DNA of 64,000 nucleotides. It comes from Ooceraea biroi. Taxonomy: Eukaryota > Arthropoda > Insecta > Hymenoptera > Formicidae. Of this stretch, positions 48,135 to 60,100 are shown piece by piece. Where the stretch lies: positions 10,440,601 to 10,504,600 of the forward strand of contig NC_039517.1 of the NCBI RefSeq assembly GCF_003672135.1, given 5' to 3'. Within the stretch, counting starts at the first letter, position 1, and each line of letters opens with the position of its first letter. The notes below the pieces were generated by a model. The model was not told the origin of the DNA. It searched no databases and was given only the letters and a program-made list of their open reading frames with translations. Made by a program: the position numbers and the translations under genes.

Positions 48135-49304
48135 ATGGCCCAATTTACCGCAAGTGAATATACGGATATGATTATCACGTATGGAATGGCGGGCGAAAAT
48201 GCATTGGCCGCGGAACGCTTATACGCGGAAAGATTCCCCGAACGTCAACATCCGTCGCGAAGAACAATCTTACGAAACGTCCAAAGATTGCGAGAAACGG
48301 GGTCTCTCCTTTCAAATGTACGACCCGGAAGAGCAGTGCATCTGCACGTCCGCGACGAGGAACGGATTCTACGGGAATTTGAGAGAAATCCCGGATACAG
48401 TGTGCGTCGAGCAGCAAATACACTCGGCATATCCAAGGATGTAATACATCGCACATTACGGAGGAACAGACTGCATCCGTATCATTACCAACGGGTGCAG
48501 CAGCTTCTTCCCGGCGATTTACAATCGCGCGTCTTTTTTTGTGAAGGTATTTCTATTATTTTTATTTGACATTTGCAGTGTATTTATCGCCTATTCGTCT
48601 TAATTATCAGTGAAATACGTATAGGGTTCCTCGCGCAGTGTCGGCGGAATATTTCCTTCCCCGACTGCATCCTGTGGACGGACGAGGCCACCTTCACACC
48701 GAACGGCGTGTTTAATTCACGCAACTTCTTGCAATGGCAAGATGAAAATCCGCACGCCGTTCGAGAAGGCGCATTCTAATATCGTTGGAGCATAAATGTT
48801 TGGGCTGGCGTAATTGGAAATCGAGTGGTGAGTACATCTTTTATTTCAGCTTTTATTTCAACTTTTCTTCCGCCGCGGCTAAACGGACCACTGTACGTGG
48901 CTTTTATTCAGAATGAACTTCCATTGCTCCTTGAAGATGTTCCCCTCGACATACGGCAGAAGTTGATTTATCAACACGATAGAGCTCCTGCACATTACAG
49001 CAGGCAAGTGCGAGATATTTTAGACGCGCGTTTTCCGGACAGGTGGATGGGTCGAGGTGGCCCAATCATCTGGCCGGCACGGTCGCCTGATTTAAATGTA
49101 TTAGATTATTTCGTATGGGGGTATATTAAAAATGCGATAGAGCACCGGCGTGATGGTGCAGAACAAGAAGTCCGTGAAGCTATTGTTGCGGCCTTCGATA
49201 CCATCACGCCGGACATGGCGTACCGTGCGACGCGCAATATTGGTCGAAGAGCCGAAATCTGTGTACAAGAGGGAGGACGGCACTTCGAACAATTATTACA
49301 TTAA
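48135..49304 (+). pseudogene. DDE transposase, right arm (stop-containing)
   Basis: It starts at MAQFTASEYTDMI, the first Met of a helix-turn-helix region (residues about 1-60, of the kind annotated DUF4817 in insect genomes). A second HTH follows at VRRAANTLGISKDVIHRTLR. A 78 bp GT-AG intron (48547-48624) joins CEG to FLAQCRRN, giving a 363-residue frame. The catalytic acids are in WTDEATF, QHDRAPAHY and NVLDYFVWG. Counting from the HD of QHDRAPAHY to the D of VLDYF gives 41 residues between, a DD41D spacing. A TAA at 48777-48779 (codon 189) interrupts the frame. The protein would therefore be inactive without readthrough. Confidence 0.85.
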
Positions 49305-49977
49305 GTAATTAGAGTGGATTAGGCCTATTGGGGAAACCACTTAAAAAAAACGCGCCATGCTATCTACCGCCAGGTGGTGTGGAAAAGATAGCACGAAAAT
49401 ACTGAGTAATAATATCAATTAATATTATTAACCATATTAATTAATAACAGTAATAAATTAATATAATTAATAGTAATAGTAATAATAATAATATTAATAA
49501 ATTAATAAAACTTGAAAACTGTATAAAAAAGAAATGTGTGACAACACATTCTCGGCGCGCGAACGAGGCTGTCAACACGTGCGCGTGAATGAGACGCCGA
49601 GAAATTATTGTCCACGCGTCGTTCCGCCTGCCGCTGTAACCCGATACTCGCAGCCACCGCGTCGCGCGCGCGGCTAGCCTACTATTCCCGCCTACCCGCC
49701 TCGCGCCGTATCGCGCGTAACGATTCGCTCAGCTTCTTTCATTAATATCTCAAAATTTTGCGTGCAAAATGCAAAATGGTATAAGACTTTTTCGTTCAAC
49801 TTAACGAGATCTACCTGCAGCTGAGCGATTGGACAACTTACGCGAGACACCCTGTATAAAGAAATAATAAGAAAGATTTACGATATAATATGATATTATT
49901 TTACGTGCAAATGTATCAGAAATTCCTCTAAAAATTCCCGTATACATATATATCAGCATATCCTATATCAACTAAAT

Positions 49978-50157
49978 GTTACGTCCAGCGGACTCTACGG
50001 TTCCTCGCTTCCAAAGGAAATAATAAGTAATCTAGAAATAATTAATAAATTAACGGATAACGTGCCGCGTCGCGATAAGTTCGGGCGCATGTGGGCAGAT
50101 GCTTCGGGGTCACGGTGAAAGATATCGCTGTTCCCAGAAAAAGAGATGATATAGATT
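49978..50157. mobile_element. LTR fragment at the truncated end of unit C
   Basis: It begins TGTTACGTCCAGCGG and continues with CGGTTCCTCGCTTCCAAAGG, similar to the minus-strand start of the element at 29,308-30,758. It stops after 180 bp where a second LTR-like start occurs. Unit C similarity ends exactly at its left edge. Confidence 0.5.
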
Positions 50158-50786
50158 GTTACGTCCAGCGGGGCGTATCCCGTTTCGATACGTAATGATT
50201 GGATACCGCACGATTGGACACGTAATATTATTAGACACTACACGATTGGACACCAATTTACAACCGATGATAAGACGCTACGACGCTACGATGCTACCAT
50301 GCTTACTTTGCGCATACGTGCGATATTTAATAAATTTAGAAAGCATATGCTGAGAGTATATGAAGCGAGGTTCCATGCAAAGCAAAGTTCTACATTGTAA
50401 CTTCCACGCAGTACTTTTGGTCACCCCGAAGTTTTTTTTTTTATGTGGAAGAGTACTAGGTGATGGGCGAAAGCCGTCTCCTCGTGCTCTTCCACCCAAG
50501 CATATACTTTCCCAGTATAAAAAATTAATAATATTAAAGTAAGAAAGTTTAAACTGGGAAAGTATCCACACTGTATCCACGCATGTACTTTGCAAGACAA
50601 AGTAATGTTTACTCTACATCTAATTTTGACTCTTACTTATTAGAATGAACTTTGCTAATACTTGAGTTACAAGTATTATTCATTATCGGACATTGTCTCA
50701 TTTTATTTTTTTTCGCTCTGTTTTGTGTGTGCAATCAATAAAAGACTGCGTTTCGTTTAACCGAAATTGCTTTGTGTTATTCAACA
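50158..50786 (+). mobile_element. Possible second LTR
   Basis: It starts TGTTACGTCCAGCGGGG. CAATAAAAGACTGCG near 50,735 looks like a polyadenylation region, and TTATTCAACA near 50,786 may be the end. The right part contains a segment shared, rearranged, with the 14,101 tandem repeat, and two perfect short hairpins (50,445-50,495; about 50,508-50,567). Assignment tentative. Confidence 0.4.
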
Positions 50787-50796
50787 TAACCACGCA

Positions 50797-50858
50797 ATAG
50801 TAATAATAGAAAATAAATCATTCTAAATATATTTTGTAAATAAAATTAGTATATTAAA
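50797..50858. repeat. Unit-end sequence, third copy
   Basis: AGTAATAATAGAAAATAAATC and the following 40 bp match the unit ends at 17,550 and 29,195. It stops abruptly at 50,858. It marks the right edge of the aminopeptidase array. Confidence 0.75.
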
Positions 50859-51400
50859 TATGGGAGCAGGATGGCAGATGAAATCCTGAAGAAAATTAAC
50901 GTGATACTTGATGAGAAGTACGATCCGGCGGCACCCATTGACCATTGATGCCGACTGGATACGGCTCTGTCGGGCGGAAAAGACTGCGACCACGAATACG
51001 GCCGCACCACCAGCACCAGAGCCCCGTCCTGTGTGCCGAAAGTGGGCATAATTATCCGACGCCGTATTAGCGTATTTTACACCGATTGTTTAATACGCGT
51101 ATTAAATAGTAAATAACTAGTAAATAGTGCATCCGTTTAGTCATTGGCTGATTAGCTCAAATGTACTATGATACGCGTATCCAACAATCGGTGTAAACTA
51201 GGCTATTAACCGGCGCAAACAAGAGTGGCTCTTGGCAACACCACCTCCGCTACCGAGACGAACCTGGCTAGACAAAGAGATCAACCAGTCCACGCTCCAA
51301 CCGGCGAAAGTTATAGGACCGCTACCACCACCCCTCATCAGCGTAGAAGTTGAGCCGGGGATCATCGTCGATATACAAATTTCACTTTGGGGAATAAGTA
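50859..51400. other. Unidentified fragments left of mariner
   Basis: GC-richer than the surroundings. Short plus frames (ADEILKKINVILDEKYDPAA; PRRTWLDKEINQST) look protein-like but no family was recognised. A small inverted-repeat element sits between them. Confidence 0.4.
51065..51209. mobile_element. Small inverted-repeat element
   Basis: The pair TTTTACACCGATTGTTTAAT and its imperfect inverse near 51,170-51,200, together with TATTAGCG/CTATTA ends, defines a MITE-like unit of about 145 bp that splits the unidentified frames. Confidence 0.65.
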
Positions 51401-52677
51401 TTGGGTCGTCCGGAAAGTTCGTGCCGATTTTTAATAGATGGCGTTGGAACATGTCTGAATATATCAATGTTATTGAAAACATACGATTTATATACATATG
51501 CTTAAAGGTGACATTTCAACGCATCTTTAGGAAAAAAGTTGTTTCAGATAAATTGATTCGTGTCAGTTTTGTACTCTTTTGAAGATGGAAGAAAACAAAG
51601 AACATTTTAGACACTTGATGCTTTTCTATTACCGGAAAGGCAAAAATGCCTCACAAGCAACAAATTCGATATGTTCTGTTTACGGAGAAGGCGCTTTAGC
51701 TGAAAGAACCGTACGTAAGTGGTTCGCTAAGTTTAGAGCTGGTGATTTTAACCTTAAAGACCAAGAACGCTCGGGCAGACCCTCTACTACTGATGATGAC
51801 CAAATCAAGACACTGATCGAGAATAACCCGCGTTACACGACACGTGAATTAGCAGAGATACTGAAAATATCGAAAACCACTGTCCACGATCATGTAGTGA
51901 AGCTTGGTTACGTAAGTCGCTATGATGTATGGGTTCCGCATAATTTGGCCGAAAAAAATTTAATAGATCGCATTTCCATCTGCGACTCGCTGTACAAGCG
52001 CAACGAAAACGTACCATTTTTGAAGCAATTAGTGACGGGTGACGAAAAATGGATCATTTACAACAATGTAGAACGAAAAAGATCCTGGGGTAAGCGAAAT
52101 GAACCACTCCGAAAGCCGGCCTTCATCCAAAAAAAGTCATGCTCTGTGTCTGGTGGGATTGGAAAGGAATCCTATATTATGAGCTCCTACCACACAACCA
52201 AACGATAAATGCAGATAAGTACTGCTCGCAACTGGACGAATTAAAGACAGCGATTCAGGAAAAACGTCCAGAATTAGCTAATAGGAAGGGCGTCGTGTTC
52301 CATCAGGACAATGCCAGACCTCATGTTTCTTTGACTACCCGACAAAAATTGTTGGAGTTTGGCTGGGATGTGCTACCTCACCCACCGTATTCACCAGACA
52401 TTGCACCTTCAGACTTTCACTTATTTAGGTCTGTGCAAAATTCTCTTAGCGGCAAGAACTTCAACTCTTTGATCGACATAAAAAACCACCTTGAGGAGTT
52501 TTTCGCCGAGAAACCTAAGAAGTTCTGGGAGAATGAAATCTTCCAGTTGCGTGAAAGATGGACAAAGGTTGTGAAACAAAACGGTGCATACATAAGTCAA
52601 TAAATATTTATCGACATAAAAAAATGTTGCCTTTGAATTTTCCTTCAAAATCGGCACGAACTTTCCGGACGACCCAA
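51401..52677 (+). mobile_element. Mariner element, complete, 1,277 bp
   Basis: Perfect 31 bp TIRs: TTGGGTCGTCCGGAAAGTTC begins the left one (51401-51431) and its exact inverse ends the right one (52647-52677). The TA target duplication is at 51399-51400 and 52678-52679. Length and coding layout fit mariner of the type found in Apis mellifera. Identical TIRs suggest recent activity. Confidence 0.95.
51585..52603 (+). pseudogene. Mariner transposase (frameshifted)
   Basis: Starting at MEENKEHFRHLMLFYYRKGK, it has the paired HTH domain, the linker WVPHNL, then DDE acids in VTGDEKWI, HQDNARPH and YSPDIAPSDFH (34 residues between the last two, the mariner DD34D spacing). The frame is lost near 52,104-52,114, where bases are missing after NEPL, and resumes in another frame as MLCVWWDWKGILYYELLPHN to the stop at 52,601-52,603. 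One small deletion is the only visible lesion. Confidence 0.93.
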
Positions 52678-52679
52678 TA

Positions 52680-55145
52680 GATGGAGGAAGAGTGATGCCT
52701 TCCCCCTGCACCCCTTTCCGTAAAATTTAATCAACCCGTAACTCTTTCTTTTATGTGGACAACTGAAAATTCATGCAAAATCATTACACTCTTTTTGTTA
52801 ACTTTTTAATTAACAACGAACAATAGTTAAAATCTTTTGCAGATTACTCGGGAGGATTCCCTCAATATATAAAATACAAAATAGTCAATTCAATATTTCG
52901 CTGAAATTTACCATGAAGCTTAGCGTGCAATTTACATTTTGATATAAACCTTGTTCCCAAATTTAAATGACATAAAATGATAACTATTAATAGAAAGATT
53001 TTTATCGAAAAGACATCAAGAAAAGAACTCTTGGGTGTAAAGAAATGACATACGCTATTTCGCGCAAGCACTATAAAAAGTATATACCTCAGATCATTTT
53101 TACGATTTAATACTCTTCAATGATTATATCTGGTGGAATCCAATAACGGGTTGCTTTTGTCCTGGAAATTTTTGTCAGCATCTCTCCTAGCGAAGTGTGT
53201 ACGTGTCGGATGTGTGTGTGCGTGTGTGTCGAGCGTGAATCACAAGTGAAAAAGATCGATTGAAGGGGGGTTTTAATTGCTATGACAATTTTTATTCAGA
53301 CATCATAAGATATATATAAACAGACTTCGGATTTTTAAATATTAGTGGTTCTGGACCGTGGCGCTCCATTTACTTTTTCTATTTTTTGTTTCCTTTGTAA
53401 TCCCTTCGCTCCTCGCGTGCGGCGAGGAGAACGCGGAGAACAAACGGCGACCTATTATTATTTTACAGAGCGTAAAAAATTCTGCCGTTACTTGGTCGTG
53501 TTGCGGACCCGTAGTTCTCTGTGATTTGCACTTACTGCCCAGTATCATTCGATTCTTCTAATTTGGCATATAGCGTACGTGTATAGTGTACGTACACTAG
53601 ATGCATTGCGTGCGATAACGCTCTTTTGTTTCGAGGTTTGCCACTTAAGATAAATCGAATAAATGCGAAAGAGGGGTGAAAGAAAACTCGAGCGAGATTA
53701 ATCTATGAAAGCAGCAAACATGAGATAATGCAGCACAATTAACGATTATATTAACGAGAGAAATCAACAAATGGCGGTTCGAAGGAAAGAGGGATGAATC
53801 TTTTCGCAACAAGCGCAACACGCATACGAAAAAGAGACGGTAAGATCAATGCAGCGATGTAATGATAATTCGCGAAGACAGGGTGCGTGAGAGAGAGAGC
53901 ATATATTTCGCATTTTTGGTCGTGGACGAGCCAAAAGCGGCTGTCGAGGAACGTAGTTCTGAAAATGTATCCCAAACTAGCGGTAAAGTGGTAAAAACGA
54001 TTTGTCAATCACCCGACGTCTGCCCGAGGTCTCTCTAATTTCATTATTAGACTCTAATTGGTACTAAGCGCTCTTTTCCGTTGCGTTTCTCTCTTTCCTC
54101 TTTTTTTTTTACATTGGGTTTTTTCGACATTGTATGTACAAATACGGGAAAAATCGAAGCTTCACGCGACAAATCTCCAGAACCACGCCGATTGACGAGT
54201 ACTTATAAAATTTACGAGAGCTTAAAAATTTGTCAACGACTATAGGTTTTAACATTTACGTAGTTAGTTGTCAGTGTCTATGCACCAGCGGTTCTCCAAT
54301 CTCACGTTTCTGCGTACCCCGTAAGTCACTCAAATGACACACATCGATAACGCGACTTCTACTTCTATTGCGATCGGATTTAAAAATCTGAGATTGCATT
54401 GTGTTTGCGGCTGCGGTTGCGGCTGCGGCTCTCTATCGGCTGCGTTCTTTGCGAATGAACTCTTTGTGCGTCAACGAGGACCCATGCCGTTTCCGAGCGA
54501 TTTACTACTCCGAAGCCCACTCCTTTGTGCTTTCAACCTGAATTTCAATTGTTACAATGTCACGTACAATTGTGCGTAAACCGACTAATTCCAAGTCAGA
54601 GTCATGATCTCGATTTCGATCGATGTAACATCGATCAGACCTTCGCGCAACATTGTAAAACGTCCAAGGAATTGACAAATTTTAAACGCTATTATTTATT
54701 TCTTACGGTACAATGTTGGCAACGGAGAACATTACCGACTTCGGACAAGTAAAGTTTTTCATTGATTCGTCGTGATTGATGCCGGAAGCTACCGCGAAAT
54801 CTCTCGCAGAGCGACACGAGTCCTCCGAAGATCAGACTGCCAGGAGTATCTATAAAGTGGCTCTTCATAAGGCTCCCCATTGAGCATGCACTTGAGTGGA
54901 TGTAATCGTGGGTCGAGAGAGAGAGATTCGACGATCCGTGAATCCGCGATGCAAATCTTCGCGTGCCTGACCGTCGCCACACCCGAATACTCTCACATAA
55001 TAAAAATCACATATATCGTGTCGTGCGCCTCAGTCCCACCCACGTGAAGGGAAGGACATATCCACGCACGTCCTAATCTATCAAGTACCCCAATCTCGTC
55101 TTCCCGTACCCCTGCCCTTACCCTCATTTGTGTAGATTGCCATCT

Positions 55146-55188
<43 letters not shown>

Positions 55189-57146
55189 AAATATCTCTCG
55201 CAGCGCTAATTTATCGGCCATTCATCCTCACGCATCTCAGCGGAAATATATACGCGCAACGGTGTTATGTACACAATTACAAATACGAATAATAATATCT
55301 ATATCGTCACAACATGTCGCCATTAGTGTACAACACGCATTTGACTCGCAGCTATCTCTCTCTCCTCGCGCAATAATAATTCGCAATAATAATAGTCATT
55401 TTACTTTGTCTATAAGTTGATAAAAGTCTTTCTCTGGTCCGAAAGAAGTTATAGATACTTAGGCACTTGTTATCTCATCTAGAATCCATATATACGTACG
55501 AATCGTAATCACGAGTTGTAATTATCATGCTAGATACCGGTAATCATCAGAACAAGAGTAAGGATAGCAATTAATAATGAGAGCAATAAGAACGATCATC
55601 CGCCGACGTGCCTGTCGCGCTTTTGTTCTCTTCTTTTCTTTTTTTTTTAACCCTCTATGACTCGAATTATGTATTTTAGCGAATTGCAATTTACGGTTCG
55701 CCTGTCTGTATAGAAACAAGATTTTACTTGCTTGTAAATTATGATGAATCGATGGAAAATTGTTACGCCAGGTTATAATCGCGTTCATACACTCGTGAAG
55801 GGTATATATAATAATAAATATCCCATTAAAGTGCCATAAAGGGTTAACAGGTGACGATCCTCATAAAAGAAGGTATTAGATCATTGTAAAAAATAGGCGA
55901 ATTGGTATAATTTAGAAAAATCTACTTTTGCAAATTTTCATTCGATTTTCGATGTTAGACTTGAAAATATTTTGCATTCTATTATACTCTTTAGTCTCTC
56001 TTCCTGATATATTGGTATTTAACAATTAAATATCAAATGTAGAACATTAAGGCGAATATTATCTCTAATATACGTTAGTCGAAGAAGTTTCATGTTTCTT
56101 TGTTAACTATCCATTCATTAAGTGCTCTTTATGAAAAATAACTCAAATGATTAAAATAGTTTAATATAAAATATTCTAGAAAACTGAGAGATTTTACAAT
56201 AAATTTCAAAGATCTCGAAGCTAATCGCTAAGACTGAAAATAAGAAACCCAAAGTATTGAGAAATCAAAATTTGTATCTTTTAATTCGCCTATTTTTTGC
56301 ACGGAGTACACGTGGCGTTCGTCGATTCGTCTCTGACAGAAACGAATCGAATTGAAAACGGAGATCAACGTTAAACGGGGATAATGGTATTCCTAAAGAA
56401 CTGTTCCTAGAAGTAAACTCAATTCCATCGGGAGCCCGGGTCTCGGGACTCTTTCTCGAATTTTAATCTCGAGAGACGAGACTCGGCGCCGTGACGATAT
56501 CGCATTCGTGCACCATTCTCGTCATCATCATCATCATCATCATCATCCCGACCTCTCGTCGCGGCGAAAATACATTCTAATGTAAAATGTTCATACATCC
56601 ACGTGCCCTTAAACGATCAGCAGCTTGTTTCGCTTGGTCGAAGATCACTAGAAACATCGAGCCGGGTTAGGGGAGGAGCAGCTCGCGTGATCCAAAGTAT
56701 AAAGTGTACATCCATGCGCCTCTAGAAAATACTCGCTCAAACGAAAATACGCGTTCATCGACGCCCGAACATATCGGAAGGGAACAAACGTCCTGACGTC
56801 GCAAGCGATTACTCTCGATCACGATTTTATTCCACTTTCCTCCCTCTGAGTCTCGCGTCTAACTACAGCTATTACGGGTACTTCGAAACAGTAAAATTTA
56901 AAACCTCCTTGAGCTCTTGGAACAAGAACAATAGCGACGATCCGGGTACTCCGGCGCGACCTGACTCCATCGTGTTCGCGCGATCGATTTAAGCCTCGCC
57001 GGAATGGTGGCGATCTTGAAAAGTTGCTTCATATACCCGACGATCCCGATTCCGACCCCAATCCGACAACCAGCTTCCGGTGTAAAGATAAGTGTTCCGG
57101 GTTACGTAAACGACGTTCGCTTAGCGACGAGCTGCTTCTCGTCCTG
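52680..57146. other. Gene-poor stretch downstream of cacophony
   Basis: No supported coding frame. This may include the cacophony 3' UTR (minus strand), but no poly(A) site can be assigned. Simple repeats: GCGGCT-type units near 54,408-54,432, TA repeats at 55,146-55,188, CAT repeats at about 56,523-56,548. A proline-free, low-complexity antisense frame of the polyglutamine exon was disregarded. Confidence 0.6.
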
Positions 57147-60100
57147 CTAGGACGGTGGCTGTCGCTGTTGTTGCTGTTGTTGCTGCTGTTGTTGTTGTTG
57201 TGGCTGCTGCTGTTGCTGCTGCTGCTGCTGTTGTTGTTGTGGCTGCTGCTGTTGCTGCTGCTGCTGCTGCCGGTTGCTGCCACGACGGAAGCTAGTTGGC
57301 TGCAATTGATGGTAGCTCGGCTGGCCACTCGTCGGTGGATGTTCCTGCAACGGCTGATAGCCGATACCGGTTGTTGCTGCCTGATGCTGGCTGCTCCATG
57401 CGGGCTGCTCTGCGGCCTGCTGCAGCTGGTAGGACAGCGGCTGACCGCGCCGCTCCTGTAGTAACAGCTGATGAGCTGCCCGGTCCATCTCCTCACGCGT
57501 CATGTCTAACGCCTCCTGCATCTCACGCGATGTGTACCGCACGAAATCCGGGTCGCAGAACTTGCCTAGACCCTGCTCCACCAGGACCTGAAGCGACGCC
57601 ATAGAAATGATTAGAATGTTAATATTGCAGAGATTGTTTGTGAAAATATCAATGATATTAAGATTAAAAGAATGTGATTTTGCCGATTCATGATTTTGAC
57701 GAAAATTTGAAAAATTCGAGGAAGTCTTTGACATCGTATATCTCAACAGATTGCTAATTATTCGGATAGATCTATCCGTTTCAAAACGTGTCACTAACTA
57801 ACCAAATCGGTAAATTCATTGCGTCACGTCACAATAAGCGTTTAATATAAACATTTAATATAAGCATCATAACACAATGATAATAAAACAAATATAATAG
57901 AAATTTGGAACATATAATATTACTGCGCGTGGATTGCACAAAATATGCAGTGTCTAGCAATTAGGTACAACTCAAGCGATCGGCAAAATGTTAAAAACCC
58001 TTCATTGTAAATCATGCTGCGTTCCAGGCAATTTAACGTAACATGGAGTTATAATATTTTCAATCGCGAATAATCGACAAGCTATCATAATTAATTAATT
58101 AAATCATAAGTAATTGAGTTAGGATCATAAGATTGCTACCAACTTGATAGCAGTTGCATTTTCGATTTCACAAATCAGGGATTCTTCATTTTGAAACTCA
58201 CCCGACCGACGAGACTCTCCGCGCTTCCGATGACCTCGAAATTCGGCTTCCGGTCCGCGGGACTGCCGGGCATACTGTGGGACAGGCGCTCTGCGCCGAC
58301 GCTTCCGTTACTCTCTGCGGCCCAGGAAACTGACGAACGAGGAGAGTCGTCAGAGTATTAGCTCGAATCAGTCACGCCCTGCCTTGTTTTCGCTCGATAT
58401 GCGACCAGTAGTTTCTCGTGTTAGTACAGCGCACAAAAACTGGTGAGGACTTCTCTCAAGCATCGTCACATTATTGGTGTAGATGCAAATCAAATTGCAG
58501 TTAATGAGGGAAAGCATTAGATGTCGAAACTGTGTTAGTGGGGACGTTTAGTTCGAAAGCTGGCAGAGCGCGTGCTTCGAGCAGCGGTTGACTACCTTTT
58601 GTAACATTTTTCTCCGCGTACTCACGTCTCTCTTCGTCTACTCGTGTCGATTTCTCTTGGGGAATTCTATTCATCGTGCAGAAATTGCTCGAATGAAAAC
58701 TGATTGTCTCGATCTTACGCGTCAAATCGATTCGGTAAATGCGTGTTATGTCAGATACATCTATAGTGCATGTATAGTTTTCATTCGACCAAATTACTTG
58801 GGCTATTTCTCTGCTTTAACTACTTTATATAATCAAACAAATTTTACTGAACTTATTCTTTGAAAGTAAAAATTATATAAATATAATAACTGAAATAATA
58901 TTCTAATCGCCGAGCAAGTAATATACTTCAATAAATTTTTAATCGACTTCTTTGGCATATCCTGATGTTAAGATAAATTTTCAATGTACTGCGTGCTAAC
59001 TAACGCTAGACTTGAAACCGCAATATTTCCTATAGAGAGTGAGATTTCACTCCAACATATAGGAATATAAATTTCCAGGATCCTGGTCATGGGGATATAT
59101 TTTTCACAGCAAAAATTTATATTCCTATATGTTGGAGTGAAATCTCACTCTCTATAGGAAATATTGCGGTTTCAAGTCTAGCGTTAGTTAGCACGCAGTA
59201 CATTGAAAATTTATCTTAACATCAGGATATGCCGAAGAAGTCGATCAAAAATTTATTGAAGTAAATATAATAATCCTTAGTGCAATACTGACCATGTATA
59301 AAAGCTTAGAGTAGTTATCGGAAAATTTAAATGGAAAATAAAAATGCGAATATAATTTGAAAAAAGAAATCTCTAATGGAATGAGAGAAAACTTTGTACG
59401 TATCTACGAGTGCATTGAAATATTTGATCGTCATTAATCCTTTGCGATCGACAGTCAAGTAGAAATGAGACCATATCGAAGTTGTACTCTTCTGAATTTT
59501 GTCAATTTCACTGATATTACTTAACATTCAAAGTGATCACGAAGGATTAAGTCTCAGGGTGCTTTAATCACCTCTGCCGTGGTAAGATGATGCTCGGTGC
59601 GACAAGCAGGAAGCGCAGACGCGCCATTGCCGCGAATCGACGTCAGCGAGGAAACCGGCTACGGCGATCGCCTGATTCTGCGCCATTTTTAAGCCATTGG
59701 CGATAGTGCGCGAGGTGGGGCCCGACGTCGCGGCGCCGGCCGTAGAGCTCGCCGAGGTCGTCGTGACGTCGCGCGACCGGAAACTCGCCGGAGCTGATTT
59801 GCCCCCGACGGTTGCCGGATCGCGGCGGCTTCTGTGCCGACGCTTCGACGACCGGCCCCCCAATACGGTGACGTGGGGCTTCCCTGTTGTACCCCGCGCC
59901 ACGCCACCCTCCGAGTGCGGGTTCCATTTGCCGGAATCGCTCGATCCGCTATCTGTGGACGTGTCCTCGTCGTCACAGTCGTCTACGGCTGCGTGAGAGT
60001 CGGACACGGGGACAATTTATCAATGAGAAACTATCAAGTGAACTCACGATCAAAAGATCGTGAGTCATCGGGTTATCCATCTAAAATTAAGTCTACGTCT

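Larger units (their letters stand above)
45967..49854. mobile_element. Palindromic DDE transposon, two 1,900 bp inverted arms
   Basis: The ends are CAGGGTGTCTCGCG and CGCGAGACACCCTG, flanked by TA on both sides (45965-45966, 49855-49856). The left arm 45967-47866 and the right arm 47955-49854 are inverted copies. Mirrored positions always sum to 95,821, so there is no indel between arms, and all translated segments are identical. The 88 bp loop (47867-47954) is unique. The matching place in unit B (about 33,055) is empty. Each arm holds one transposase pointing outward from the loop. Only one terminus type is present, so the 5' terminus of each parent element is missing. TA target and DDE protein place it in the Tc1/mariner superfamily. 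Confidence 0.93.

Noticed and set aside
50445..50495. Hairpin with a 9 bp stem considered as a tRNA or small RNA
   Set aside because: No anticodon-arm, T-arm or acceptor CCA geometry; it lies in an LTR-like repeat.
57024..57461. Plus-strand leucine-rich 145-codon frame
   Set aside because: Exact antisense of the polyglutamine exon of cacophony; no independent support.
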